Source: Bacteroidales bacterium (lineage in GTDB: Bacteria; Bacteroidota; Bacteroidia; Bacteroidales; P3). Taken from it: a stretch of 26,241 nucleotides of DNA. The notes beneath the pieces were generated by a model that was not told where the DNA came from, made no database searches, and saw nothing but the letters and a program-made list of their open reading frames with translations. A program made the translations under genes and the position numbers. This document shows positions 7,232-15,584 of the stretch, one piece after another (position 1 is the first letter of the stretch; every line of letters starts with the position of its first letter). The stretch is from the NCBI GenBank assembly GCA_017545365.1, contig JAFWOP010000027.1, positions 1 to 26,241 of the forward strand. Direction: 5' to 3'.

Positions 7232-8727
7232 GCGTTAATCTTATTAATGACAACATTGATGCCCAGGATGGCCTCGCACGTGGTAATGGCCGTCAACGGA
7301 ACGCCACAGAATCCGTGCAAACCGCTGTTCTGTCCTGTCAGCAGCAGATTGGAAACCTTGGTAACCACCGGCACCTGCGACAGGGCGATGTTGCGGCAGT
7401 CCTTGCTATAGCCGCTGATGCTGCCATCCTTCACGGCATAGTAGTCGCGGATGGTCAGCGGCGACGCCGTGTTGACAGCCTCTATGCAGCGGGAGAAGCC
7501 AGGATGCATGTCCTCTATCTGTGCCAGCAGCTGGGCGGCACGCTCCTCCTTCCAACGCTCATAGTCGCTGCCACGACGGCCTGTGACGGTCTGCTCCCAT
7601 GGACTTGCCATCTCAAAGGGCATCGGAGCCGTCACCAACACCTTGGTGCTGTACCAGGGCTGGTTCTCCTCCGGTGGGGTCATCATGAGGAATCCCAGTG
7701 GCCAAGACCTGTCAGTACGACTACAATTCCATACATCGGCATAGCGGGTCATGTAGTACTCTGAGTGGTTGATATAGGGAAAGGTTTCTGGCTTCAGCCT
7801 GATGTAGAGAGAGAAGGCCGAATGGCCGTTAGGGATGGCATTGAGGCGTTCCCTGTAGGCTTTGGGCAGCGCCTTCGCATCCATCAGGCTTAGCAGCGAA
7901 CAAGGGTGAATGTCGGAGATGTACCAGTCAGCGGCGAACTGACGCCCTGACGCGGTGGTGAGCTGCGTGACGCGACGGTCCTGGACGTCGAGCCAGCTGA
8001 CGGCATCGGCGGTGACCACCTGTCCCCCGTTTTGCGTGATGACCGATGCCAGCAGGTCGGCAAAATGACTGCTGCCTCCCACAAAGCGGCTGGCACCGTG
8101 AATATAGAGAGCGCTGATGATGGCATGTACGTAGGCTGGCGTCTGCCCTGCCCGTCCGCCATAAAGCGGATTCATGTAGGCCAGCACGCTGCGCAGTTTC
8201 TCGTCGTCCACATACTTGGCAATGAAGTCGTCGGCAGCCATCATGAAATCATCGGAACCCGTGAACAGGCTGAGACGCCCCTGTGAAGGACGAAGGTTGA
8301 AGAGGTCGACATGGTCGGCCATACTGAGTACGGCATCGGCATAGCGCTCAAGCGAGGCCCGCTGACCGGGGAAACGCGCTGCCAGGGAACTGACAAAGCC
8401 CTCCCTACCCTTGGCTATGGTGTAGGATGCACCATCCTCGGCAAAGTAGAGACGGTCGGTACAGTCGTCATCGACACCGCGCAGGCGCACCTTGTCGAGG
8501 ATGCCCAGATAGCGGCACATGCGGTGGATATTGCCTCCGGGGTGCATGCCTCCCACGACGTGCATGCCCGTGTCGAACGTCTCGCCAAAGCGTCTGAACG
8601 ACTGCAGACCGCCGCCGATAGCGGCATTTTTCTCGAGTACGGTGATACGAAGTCCCTCTTTGGCCAGAATAGCTCCGGCAAACAGTCCGCCAAGACCTGC
8701 ACCGATGATGACTACTGACTCTCTCAT
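7216..8727 (-). CDS. CrtI/RetSat-like FAD-dependent oxidoreductase (second copy)
   Basis: The 503-residue protein starts with a dinucleotide-binding motif, VVIIGAGLGGL (5-15), and a Rossmann acidic end VLEK. It continues with DTGMHVVGG, a GRRGSDYE segment and a C-terminal FAD-contact region around LLLTGQNSGLHG. This is the phytoene desaturase / retinol saturase / isomerase family. It is plainly paralogous to the next gene upstream (TGMH, GRRG-x-DYE, TGQN, HG shared in order) and overlaps it by 4 bases. In a polyene pathway it may desaturate, saturate or isomerise the chain. APE synthesis does not need a desaturase in principle, so the exact job is open. Confidence 0.82.
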   Translation of the reverse strand: MRESVVIIGAGLGGLFAGAILAKEGLRITVLEKNAAIGGGLQSFRRFGETFDTGMHVVGGMHPGGNIHRMCRYLGILDKVRLRGVDDDCTDRLYFAEDGASYTIAKGREGFVSSLAARFPGQRASLERYADAVLSMADHVDLFNLRPSQGRLSLFTGSDDFMMAADDFIAKYVDDEKLRSVLAYMNPLYGGRAGQTPAYVHAIISALYIHGASRFVGGSSHFADLLASVITQNGGQVVTADAVSWLDVQDRRVTQLTTASGRQFAADWYISDIHPCSLLSLMDAKALPKAYRERLNAIPNGHSAFSLYIRLKPETFPYINHSEYYMTRYADVWNCSRTDRSWPLGFLMMTPPEENQPWYSTKVLVTAPMPFEMASPWEQTVTGRRGSDYERWKEERAAQLLAQIEDMHPGFSRCIEAVNTASPLTIRDYYAVKDGSISGYSKDCRNIALSQVPVVTKVSNLLLTGQNSGLHGFCGVPLTAITTCEAILGINVVINKINACKES

Positions 8728-10223
8728 ACGCCGGTCTCCATAATTTGTTGATAGATACGTTCGGCTGTGAGCAACTCGCTGCAGGTCACTACGGTTCCCA
8801 CGACGACACCCAGCATACCGTGCGAATTGATGTTCTGACCCGTCTGATACAGGTTGGGGACTTTCGTCTTGTGAGGAACCCTGCAGGCTGCACCCTGCGT
8901 GACGTCACGTGCCACGCCGTACATGCTGCCGCCTTCGGTTCCCGTATAGTCACGATAGGTCAGCGGCGTAGAGGTATAGTAGTGGCTGATGTGCTGGGTG
9001 AGTCCGGGGAACGACCGTTCAACGGCCTCAAGCAGCCGACAAGCCTTCTCAGCCTTGAAAGCCTCGTAGTCGGCTCCCCGACGTCCTACGCGCGTGTCGG
9101 TCCACCGGGCCACATCGTTCATCTGCATATAGGAAATGATGACTCCCGTAGTGGCATAGCGCTGACCGGTCTGCTGGCAGAAATGCATGTACAGATAGCC
9201 CTTGGGCCAAGACTGCGCATCGTACTGCTCACACGCCCAGGGCGAGTCGGCCAGATAGCCGTAATAGTTATGATTCATGTAGGGGACACTGTCCTTCTTA
9301 AAATCCAGATAGACGGAGAAGCATCCCACCGTCTGCGGCATCTGGTTGATGCGCGTCCTGAAGGCAGGACGTATCAGACGGCTGTCGACCAACTCGAGGG
9401 TGCGCATGGGATGGGCATCGGAGATGATGTAGTCGGCAGGGACGAACAAGCTGCCGTTAACCTCGGCACCGACGGCATGGGTATCGTCACACAGGATACG
9501 GGTCACCTTGTGACCGCTGAGCACCTGACCGCCATAGCGCCGGATGGTGTTGACCAGCGACGTGGCAACGGTGTCGCTGCCTCCCACAAAGCGATAGGCA
9601 CTCTGGTTGTAGAAATCCATCACGAAGGCATGGGTGGAGAATGGCGTGCGGCCCTTCTGTGCAGCATACAACGGCAGGTTACCCACGAGCACCTTGGCCA
9701 GCAGCGGGTCGGTAATGATCTCGTCAATCACCTCGTCGATGGCACGCAACTGATATTCGGCATTCAGAGCCACATTGGTTTCAGCATACTTCATGGCATG
9801 CAGCGACGAAGCTCCTGCCACTTTCTCCACCAGGTCGAAATAGCGTTCAAGATTGGCGCGCTGACGAGGGAAAGAAGACGCCAGCTGACTGATGAAGGCT
9901 TCGCGCCCCTGGGCATAGCGGAACTCCTGGCCGCCGATGGAAACGACCTCGTAGCCGTCGGCATCCAATGGGGCAAGCGTCACGTCCTGCCTGACTTCGA
10001 GATACTTCATGACCCTGTCGAGCGTCTGCCCCTCGGCAGCGCTGCCAACAAAGTGCATCCCCGTCTCGAACGTCGCACCCCTCCGCGTGAAGCATTGCAG
10101 ACATCCGCCCAACTGGGACGACTGTTCGAGGACGGTGACCTCGTAACCGTTCTTCGCCAGAATGACTCCACACGTCAGTCCGCCCAGTCCGCTTCCTATG
10201 ATGACGACTTTCTGCTTACACAT
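8724..10223 (-). CDS. CrtI/RetSat-like FAD-dependent oxidoreductase (first copy)
   Basis: The 499-residue protein has the FAD-binding GSGLGG at 10-15 in VVIIGSGLGGL, then ETGMHFVGS, a FVGGSDTVA segment, GRRGADYE and the C-terminal NLYQTGQNINSHG motif. It has the length and order of motifs of the phytoene desaturase/retinol saturase family. It overlaps the glycosyltransferase/acyltransferase gene by 8 bases and the paralogous oxidoreductase by 4, so two diverged copies are made together. They may act on different positions of the polyene or as a pair. No membrane helix or signal peptide is evident, so action is cytoplasmic or at the inner membrane. Confidence 0.82.
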   Translation of the reverse strand: MCKQKVVIIGSGLGGLTCGVILAKNGYEVTVLEQSSQLGGCLQCFTRRGATFETGMHFVGSAAEGQTLDRVMKYLEVRQDVTLAPLDADGYEVVSIGGQEFRYAQGREAFISQLASSFPRQRANLERYFDLVEKVAGASSLHAMKYAETNVALNAEYQLRAIDEVIDEIITDPLLAKVLVGNLPLYAAQKGRTPFSTHAFVMDFYNQSAYRFVGGSDTVATSLVNTIRRYGGQVLSGHKVTRILCDDTHAVGAEVNGSLFVPADYIISDAHPMRTLELVDSRLIRPAFRTRINQMPQTVGCFSVYLDFKKDSVPYMNHNYYGYLADSPWACEQYDAQSWPKGYLYMHFCQQTGQRYATTGVIISYMQMNDVARWTDTRVGRRGADYEAFKAEKACRLLEAVERSFPGLTQHISHYYTSTPLTYRDYTGTEGGSMYGVARDVTQGAACRVPHKTKVPNLYQTGQNINSHGMLGVVVGTVVTCSELLTAERIYQQIMETGV

Positions 10224-11715
10224 GTTGTTCTATCTTATTGGCTAAGTCCTGATATATTTCCTGATAACGTGACCGCATCCACGAAGCCTGTTGCCTGTAG
10301 TCGCCCTTTGCCTGCAACTGATGGCGCGAGACAGGGTTCATGACCTGAATGTGTATGGGGCTTTTGTTGAGTGAGTAGGTTCGTTTGGGCAGTACCTTGC
10401 CCGGACCGTAGAGACACATGGGCAGGATGTCGACACCCAACTGGTCGGCCAGATAGAATGCACCCTGATGAAACCGCAATATCCTGCAGTCCCTGGAGCG
10501 TGTTCCCTCTGGGTAGACGGCAATGCTATAGCCTCGTGCTATCAGGGACTGCAGCTGGGGCAACAGGGTCTCGATGCCCTCGGCCACAGGATAATACTCT
10601 GCATGCCGTATCAGGAATCCGTAGAAGGGATTGTTCCATACCCAGTCGTTGGTCAGGAATACGATTTTCGGCGTGAACACCAGCTGACACATCACGTCCA
10701 AATGGGACTGGTGATTGCAGATGACGAGATAGGGCTTGTCGAACGTCACGCCGTCAGCCACCTGATAGGAAAACGGAGCGCCTGGTATGCCGTGCTTCAT
10801 CATGACAAAACGCGAAATCCAACGGATAATCTGGTGCAGGCGGTAACGCTTCTTCTCGGTCATTCTGCCCACCTTGGTATAAATCCACACGCAAGGCGTG
10901 ATGATAAAGACGGAGAACAGGATGAAGAAGAACAGCGCATAGAATGTCCTGCCCCATCGTGTCAGGAAATGATACACCCTGAGAGGCAACCCTACAACCA
11001 CCGCCAGCAGGCACAGGAGGGTGTTGAGCACGCTGATACGTACGAAGTCGGCAACGGGACGGAAATGGCTCACCCGCTCAGACTGTGGGGGATAGTAGAC
11101 AAAAACGGGTATGGACACCAAGGACACCCCGTACCACGAGGCAAAGACCAGCAACTCCAGTTCTGCCTCGTAGCGTGATGTCAGAAGCGACAGTCCGCAG
11201 AGCTTCCTCAGCGGATAGAGCCTGAACCCCGACTGGGTGTCGGCAAGTCGCCGCCCTGTCTGTACGTAGAACCAGAAATTGGAAAAGCTGTTGGCGAAAT
11301 TGCTGCCCTTGGAACGTACCACGCCATCGAGATTCCTGCTGCCAACGATGAGTGCTCCGGGATGTTCGAGACTGGCCTTGAGAAACGACGCGATGTCTGC
11401 CGCATCGTGCTGTCCGTCGCCATCCATCGTAATGGCATAGGCAAAGCCCATCTGCAGGGCTTTCTGGAAGCCGCGCTTCAAGGCATAACCCTTGCCGTGA
11501 TTTTCAGGATACGTCACCAGCGTAATGTCAGCAAACTCCTTCAACACTTCGGCAGTATGATCGTCAGAGCCGTCGTTGACCACGATGACGTCACCGGCAA
11601 CCTGCAGCACACTGCTGACCACGCGGCCTATCGTCCCTCCGTTATTATAGGTGGGAATCACCACGCAGATGCCTCTGTCGTGCAGCAGTTTCTTCTGTTC
11701 TTCGGCTTCATTCAT
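10216..11715 (-). CDS. Bifunctional family 2 glycosyltransferase / lysophospholipid-type acyltransferase (ApeJ-like)
   Basis: The 499-residue fusion begins with a GT-A domain: CVVIPTYNNGGTIG (17-30), VVNDGSDDHT, and the metal-binding MDGDGQHD with Asp98-Asp100. It then shows SGFRLYPL (162-169). Hydrophobic segments follow at about 226-248 and 256-280. The C-terminal acyltransferase domain carries ICNHQSHLD with the H-x4-D pair His335 and Asp340, and later YPEGTRS. This architecture is a hallmark of APE clusters. It probably builds and acylates a polar head group that anchors the polyene to the membrane. It overlaps the dehydratase gene upstream by 8 bases. Confidence 0.88.
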   Translation of the reverse strand: MNEAEEQKKLLHDRGICVVIPTYNNGGTIGRVVSSVLQVAGDVIVVNDGSDDHTAEVLKEFADITLVTYPENHGKGYALKRGFQKALQMGFAYAITMDGDGQHDAADIASFLKASLEHPGALIVGSRNLDGVVRSKGSNFANSFSNFWFYVQTGRRLADTQSGFRLYPLRKLCGLSLLTSRYEAELELLVFASWYGVSLVSIPVFVYYPPQSERVSHFRPVADFVRISVLNTLLCLLAVVVGLPLRVYHFLTRWGRTFYALFFFILFSVFIITPCVWIYTKVGRMTEKKRYRLHQIIRWISRFVMMKHGIPGAPFSYQVADGVTFDKPYLVICNHQSHLDVMCQLVFTPKIVFLTNDWVWNNPFYGFLIRHAEYYPVAEGIETLLPQLQSLIARGYSIAVYPEGTRSRDCRILRFHQGAFYLADQLGVDILPMCLYGPGKVLPKRTYSLNKSPIHIQVMNPVSRHQLQAKGDYRQQASWMRSRYQEIYQDLANKIEQHV

Positions 11716-12094
11716 GAGCGCAGACTTTGCAGATGATTGTCAACTTGGCGAAAAGGGTGTCGGCGGCCTCGACCTGGACCTGCATGCGGCAGCGTGCAGG
11801 TGCTTCATCGACCATGCTATATTGGAATATGTATTTCACACAGGGCGTACTCAACGGCGAGAGGGGAGCCACGAACTTGGCATTCTTGACGACCTGGATG
11901 GTACAGCCGGCCTGCAAATGGTCGGCCAGCAGCTCTGCAGCCATCTGGATGATACAGGCACCCGGTGTGACAGGGGCACCTGGGAAGTGGGCCTGATAAA
12001 TGACATGGTGTTCATCAAGGGCTATGGTGTAGGCGACGGTATCGCCCTCCACCGTCTTGCCGGCTATGCTGTACAAACTGTTCTTCAACGTCAT
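11708..12094 (-). CDS. Hotdog-fold 3-hydroxyacyl-ACP dehydratase (ApeI/FabZ-like)
   Basis: The 128-residue protein has the FabZ/FabA-type signature YQAHFPGAPVTPG with probable catalytic His36, followed by an acidic residue in the next helix (QMAAE, Glu54). Its length fits a single hotdog domain. It would dehydrate beta-hydroxyacyl intermediates to give the trans double bonds. The cluster has a second, differently built dehydratase at 17880-18338, as in other APE systems where an ApeI-like and an ApeP-like protein occur together. It lies 3 bases from the upstream gene. Confidence 0.85.
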   Translation of the reverse strand: MTLKNSLYSIAGKTVEGDTVAYTIALDEHHVIYQAHFPGAPVTPGACIIQMAAELLADHLQAGCTIQVVKNAKFVAPLSPLSTPCVKYIFQYSMVDEAPARCRMQVQVEAADTLFAKLTIICKVCAHE

Positions 12095-12097
12095 AAG

Positions 12098-12520
12098 CTA
12101 TTTGTCCTCCTGTTCTGAATGGTTCATCGGTGTGAAGCGGTAGGTGATGTGGTGACGCGTGTCGTCATACGCCGTGTCGCCGCGTTGCAGGCCTGCCATC
12201 ACCTCGTGAAGGTCCTTTCGCAACACGCGCCTGATGTACCACTTGTCCATCAGTCCCATCACGCTGTGCAGCTTGACTTTCTCCTTCTGTAGGTGATAAG
12301 TGAAGTCGAGCGCCGTCACGCCAAACTCATTGAAAATGCTGCCACGGACAACGTCACCGTCGTTGTTCAGCATGCACACGCCGCTGACGTAGCCTCGCGG
12401 CATCTCGATATACACTCCATAGCGTGCACGCTGTCCCGTACTGTCGGGGAAGTGACGCTGTGCCGCCGCCTGCCCCGCGACCGTCAAGGCCAACAGGACA
12501 AGCAACACGCGCATCTGCAT
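12098..12520 (-). CDS. Small secreted protein of unknown function
   Basis: The chosen start (cat at 12518-12520) gives 140 residues beginning with a signal peptide, MQMRVLLVLLALTVAGQAAAQ. The longer frame upstream would bury that signal and overlap LolA. The mature part (about 119 residues) has a YGVYIEMPRGYVSGVCML segment and ends with a charged tail. No lipobox cysteine is present, so it should be periplasmic or outer-membrane associated rather than a lipoprotein. It sits between LolA and a dehydratase, a position where APE clusters carry a small export accessory such as ApeN, but I do not recognise homology to that protein. Confidence 0.7.
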   Translation of the reverse strand: MQMRVLLVLLALTVAGQAAAQRHFPDSTGQRARYGVYIEMPRGYVSGVCMLNNDGDVVRGSIFNEFGVTALDFTYHLQKEKVKLHSVMGLMDKWYIRRVLRKDLHEVMAGLQRGDTAYDDTRHHITYRFTPMNHSEQEDK

Positions 12521-12533
12521 ACGTGATAACAGA

Positions 12534-13145
12534 CTAACGCACGGCGAACTCTCTGGCTGGTATCGTTTCATTGAGGCGTATATTCTTCAGTTCTATCATC
12601 GTTCTGTCACCGTTCTTCTCGAGGAGCTCTACCTTGGACACCACAGACTGCTGTTTCTGGAAATGCAGGACTATCTGCTGGAACATCTGCTTCATGTTCT
12701 TCTTCAGCGGCAACAGCGTAGCAACGTACTCAGAAGCCGTTTCCTGAATGGTGGTCTTGAAACTCTTGTCATCCTGCAGGCACTTGCCCACCACGCTATT
12801 CATCATGATTTGTGCTATCTCCTTGAAAATCTTGTTCTGGTTCACGTCGATGACGTCACTCCTGGTGCTGTTCTTCAGCTGCACCTGACTGCCGTTCATG
12901 ATGAAGACGTAGCTGTAAGGCGTCACATACTCCCACCGCAACTTGTCGCCGCCCTGATAGCACATACGACCTTTCGACACCATCTGGTCGTTGAGCAGCT
13001 TGAGCTGCTTGGTCTGCACAAAGTCGCCCTGCATCGTCTTGATGGCAGTTGCAGCACGGTTAATCCTCTGCATAGCGTCATGCTGGGCTGACAGGTAAAC
13101 TGTCAGCAGTAGCAAGAAACAGGTCAGTATCGTTCGTTTACTCAT
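12534..13145 (-). CDS. LolA-like outer-membrane carrier protein (ApeL-like)
   Basis: The 203-residue protein starts at MSKRTILTCFLLLLTVYLSAQ, a clean signal peptide. The stop of the upstream gene and this ATG overlap by one base (TGATG), which decides the start over a longer frame. The mature part follows the LolA pattern: MQGDFVQTKQLKLL, then SKGRMCYQGGDKLRWEY with the paired beta-strands, SYVFIMNGSQVQLKN, and a C-terminal MIELKNIRLNE. In APE clusters such a carrier is thought to ferry the lipid-like product across the periplasm from the exporter to the outer membrane. Confidence 0.85.
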   Translation of the reverse strand: MSKRTILTCFLLLLTVYLSAQHDAMQRINRAATAIKTMQGDFVQTKQLKLLNDQMVSKGRMCYQGGDKLRWEYVTPYSYVFIMNGSQVQLKNSTRSDVIDVNQNKIFKEIAQIMMNSVVGKCLQDDKSFKTTIQETASEYVATLLPLKKNMKQMFQQIVLHFQKQQSVVSKVELLEKNGDRTMIELKNIRLNETIPAREFAVR

Positions 13146-13498
13146 CACTTTGCAATTAAAAAACAACCTATCATGATAAACAACACCCCAATCCACCTCG
13201 TGAGCGACACTTCCTCGTGGAAGAAGACAATGGCGGTCACCATGCCGAAGACAAAGCTCAGACTTGCCATCGGATAAGCTACGCTAAGCGGGAAATTCTT
13301 GATGATATACATCCACATCAAACTACTAATGGTGTACAGTATGCCACAGACAGCCAGCTGCCAATTGACCAATACCGCCAACCAGAACTGCCTGTTCCAG
13401 GCGAAGGCAGGCAAGCGCATCAGAGCCAGTTTCAAGAACACCTGCCCCATACAGAGCAACAGGCTCTGCACAACTGCTAATATGATTATTCTCCACAT
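13145..13498 (-). CDS. Small four-helix EmrE/EamA-type membrane protein
   Basis: Starting at MWRIIILAVVQ (cat 13496-13498), the 117-residue product has four hydrophobic helices, at about 3-20, 35-60, 67-85 and 95-115, with PLSVAYPMASLSFVFG before helix three. This is the small multidrug resistance / EamA half-transporter design, also used by ArnE/ArnF-type lipid flippase subunits. A longer frame upstream lies within the ketosynthase gene and is not needed. It overlaps that gene by 13 bases and LolA by one. A role in flipping a lipid-linked intermediate is inferred from its place between synthesis and export genes. Confidence 0.75.
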   Translation of the reverse strand: MWRIIILAVVQSLLLCMGQVFLKLALMRLPAFAWNRQFWLAVLVNWQLAVCGILYTISSLMWMYIIKNFPLSVAYPMASLSFVFGMVTAIVFFHEEVSLTRWIGVLFIMIGCFLIAK

Positions 13499-15303
13499 GT
13501 CAATACAAAAGCTAAAGAATGAATGGACGGCAGCGACTCGCTGTTTCCCAGACGAGCCTGCACGTCGCGATACCACGGCGTCGATTCCTCATGAATGCCG
13601 ACGAGCACCGTCCTGGCCTTGCCGCTGCGCAACAGCAGCTGGGCGTCACGAACAGCCCATTCGAGCGACTCTCTGCCGTGGGCGTAGGTCACATTATACC
13701 CGTGGCAGCCGGTCCTGATGGCTATGGCGCTGCCCAGGGTGTTGTGGGTACTTTGCATGAAGAGCGTCTGACGGAGCATCACTTCGCCCTCCTCGTGCAG
13801 TTGGCGCAACAAGAGCTCACTATTCTCCCAGCAGCCCAGCGACGTGGCCGTGACGATGGCGTCGGGGGTCTCGATGCCTGCCTGCTCCAAAGCCTTGAGC
13901 GATGACAGCAGACTGCTTTTCATCAGCCGTCCCATGCGCCGCAGCTCAATAGGCTTCACATAGCGACGCACCTCGGCCAGCTCGTCCTCCGAGGCAATCT
14001 CCACACGAGCCAGCTCGCGAACGAGCGGCGACGGATGGACGTCAGCATGCTGTGCGACGGCAGCTGTCGTCTCACAAGCGGCGCTGCCTTCTGGCTGTAC
14101 GGCCGAAAACAACAGCGAGCTGTCGTTGCCGCCAAAGCCGAACGAGTTGCACAAAACGTGGCGCAACGTACGGTGTTCCAGCCGAGCTGTTGGTATGATG
14201 CCCTGCGCCATCGGGTGTTGCCAGCCCAAGTTGGGCGGTATGAAGCCATGCTGCATGGCCAAAAGACAGATAACGGTCTCGATGGCTCCTGAGGCACTGG
14301 TAGTATGGCCGGTCAGCGACTTGGTACTCGACACAGGGGGCAACTCGCGACCGAAGACACGCTGAAGGGCAATGCTCTCAGCGAGGTCGTTGTCGGGCGT
14401 TGCCGTACCGTGGGCATTGACGTAGTCCACGTCAGCCGGTGTGATGCCAGCCGAGGCAATAGCCTCGCTCATGGCGCGAAAAGCCCCTTCGCCGTTGGGC
14501 GACGATGCCGTCTGGTGCCAGGCATCGCAGGCATTGCCAAAGCCTGTCAGCCAGGCCTGAATGTCGGCACCGCGATGGCGTGCAGCGTCCTCGCGTTCCA
14601 TGACCATGTATGCCGCTCCCTCGCCCAGGTTCAGTCCTGCGCGCGTATCGTCGAACGGCCGGCAGCGCTCACGGTCCACAATCATCAGTGAATTGAATCC
14701 GTTGAGATGGAAGCGTGTCAGCGCCTCGCTGCCTCCGGCAATGACCACGTCGGCCTGTCCTGCCTGGATCATTCTTGCACCCAGTATCAGCGCATTGGCA
14801 GCCGACGAGCAGGCTGTGGACAGCGTGGTACAATCGTCAATCAGCGGAAACCCGTTGGCGATGGCTTTTGTACAGCTGCCGCAGTCGTGGGTCAGCATGA
14901 CGTCCAAGTGTTCGTCGCTTTCGGCCAGCGTATGGAAGTACTGTTCCGTACGATCCATTCCGCCTACGGTGGTACCCGACACCAGCAACACGCGCCGGCC
15001 GTCCGCTTCCTGCAGTCTGGCATCACGGATGGCCTGGCCGACCGCCAAAATGCCCATGAGAGTAGTGCGCGACGGTGTAGGCTTCAGGTTGTCCAGATGT
15101 GGATATTCGGCGGCAATCATGGTCTGCATCTCGCCGTTCGACAGTTTCACCTCTCCAACGGGCAGTTCATGGTGCGACGAAGGCAAGTGGCACATGGGAC
15201 CGATACCCGACACGCCATGCAGCAGCGACTGCAGCACGGTATGGCGGTCGCAGCCTATCGCTGAGACGATGCCCATGCCTGTTATGACGACGCCCTTGCC
15301 CAT
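13486..15303 (-). CDS. Beta-ketoacyl synthase fused to a C-terminal half-KS domain
   Basis: The first 420 or so of 605 residues are a complete FabF-type ketosynthase: VVITGMGIVSAIG at the start, catalytic Cys165 in STACSSAAN, His298 in NAHGTAT, Lys328 and His333 in KSLTGHT, and a NSFGFGGNDSS end. The remaining 175 residues form a second thiolase-like half-domain (SLKALEQAG, STHNTLGSAIAIRTGCHGYN, ARTVLVGIHE), resembling the N-terminal half of a KS without the histidines. In many Bacteroidota clusters such half-domains are separate proteins, so this is a fusion. It likely elongates the polyene, with the extra half-domain helping dimerisation or chain-length control. Confidence 0.87.
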   Translation of the reverse strand: MGKGVVITGMGIVSAIGCDRHTVLQSLLHGVSGIGPMCHLPSSHHELPVGEVKLSNGEMQTMIAAEYPHLDNLKPTPSRTTLMGILAVGQAIRDARLQEADGRRVLLVSGTTVGGMDRTEQYFHTLAESDEHLDVMLTHDCGSCTKAIANGFPLIDDCTTLSTACSSAANALILGARMIQAGQADVVIAGGSEALTRFHLNGFNSLMIVDRERCRPFDDTRAGLNLGEGAAYMVMEREDAARHRGADIQAWLTGFGNACDAWHQTASSPNGEGAFRAMSEAIASAGITPADVDYVNAHGTATPDNDLAESIALQRVFGRELPPVSSTKSLTGHTTSASGAIETVICLLAMQHGFIPPNLGWQHPMAQGIIPTARLEHRTLRHVLCNSFGFGGNDSSLLFSAVQPEGSAACETTAAVAQHADVHPSPLVRELARVEIASEDELAEVRRYVKPIELRRMGRLMKSSLLSSLKALEQAGIETPDAIVTATSLGCWENSELLLRQLHEEGEVMLRQTLFMQSTHNTLGSAIAIRTGCHGYNVTYAHGRESLEWAVRDAQLLLRSGKARTVLVGIHEESTPWYRDVQARLGNSESLPSIHSLAFVLTCGE

Positions 15304-15308
15304 GATGC

Positions 15309-15566
15309 TTATTTCTGACGGTTCTTGCTGACATATTCGGCCATGGTCCTGACGCTGCTGAAGATGGCCTTTCCCTCAGCGGGATTCCCCAGCTTGATGC
15401 CGTAGTTCTTCTCTATCAGTACGATCAGTTCCAATGCGTCGATGGAGTCCAGCCCAAGTCCTTCGCCAAACAACGGTGCATCGGCATCAATATCGTCAGG
15501 CGTCATCTCTTCCAGATTGAGGGCTTCAATGATTTTCTTTTTCAGTTCTAATATTAATGTTTCCAT
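15309..15566 (-). CDS. Acyl carrier protein (chain-elongation ACP)
   Basis: An 85-residue carrier protein with the classical phosphopantetheine site GLGLDSIDALEL, Ser41. The acidic helix two (ELIVLIEKNYGI) and total length are typical of FabF-type partner ACPs. It lies between the two fused ketosynthase genes (5 and 18 bases away), which suggests it is the shuttle for chain elongation. Confidence 0.92.
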   Translation of the reverse strand: METLILELKKKIIEALNLEEMTPDDIDADAPLFGEGLGLDSIDALELIVLIEKNYGIKLGNPAEGKAIFSSVRTMAEYVSKNRQK

Positions 15567-15584
15567 TTGTTATGGGTATGATTG

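Noticed and set aside
13499..13576. N-terminal extension of the small transporter
   Set aside because: The 26 extra residues lie in the ketosynthase coding region and are not membrane-like; Met27 starts the first helix.
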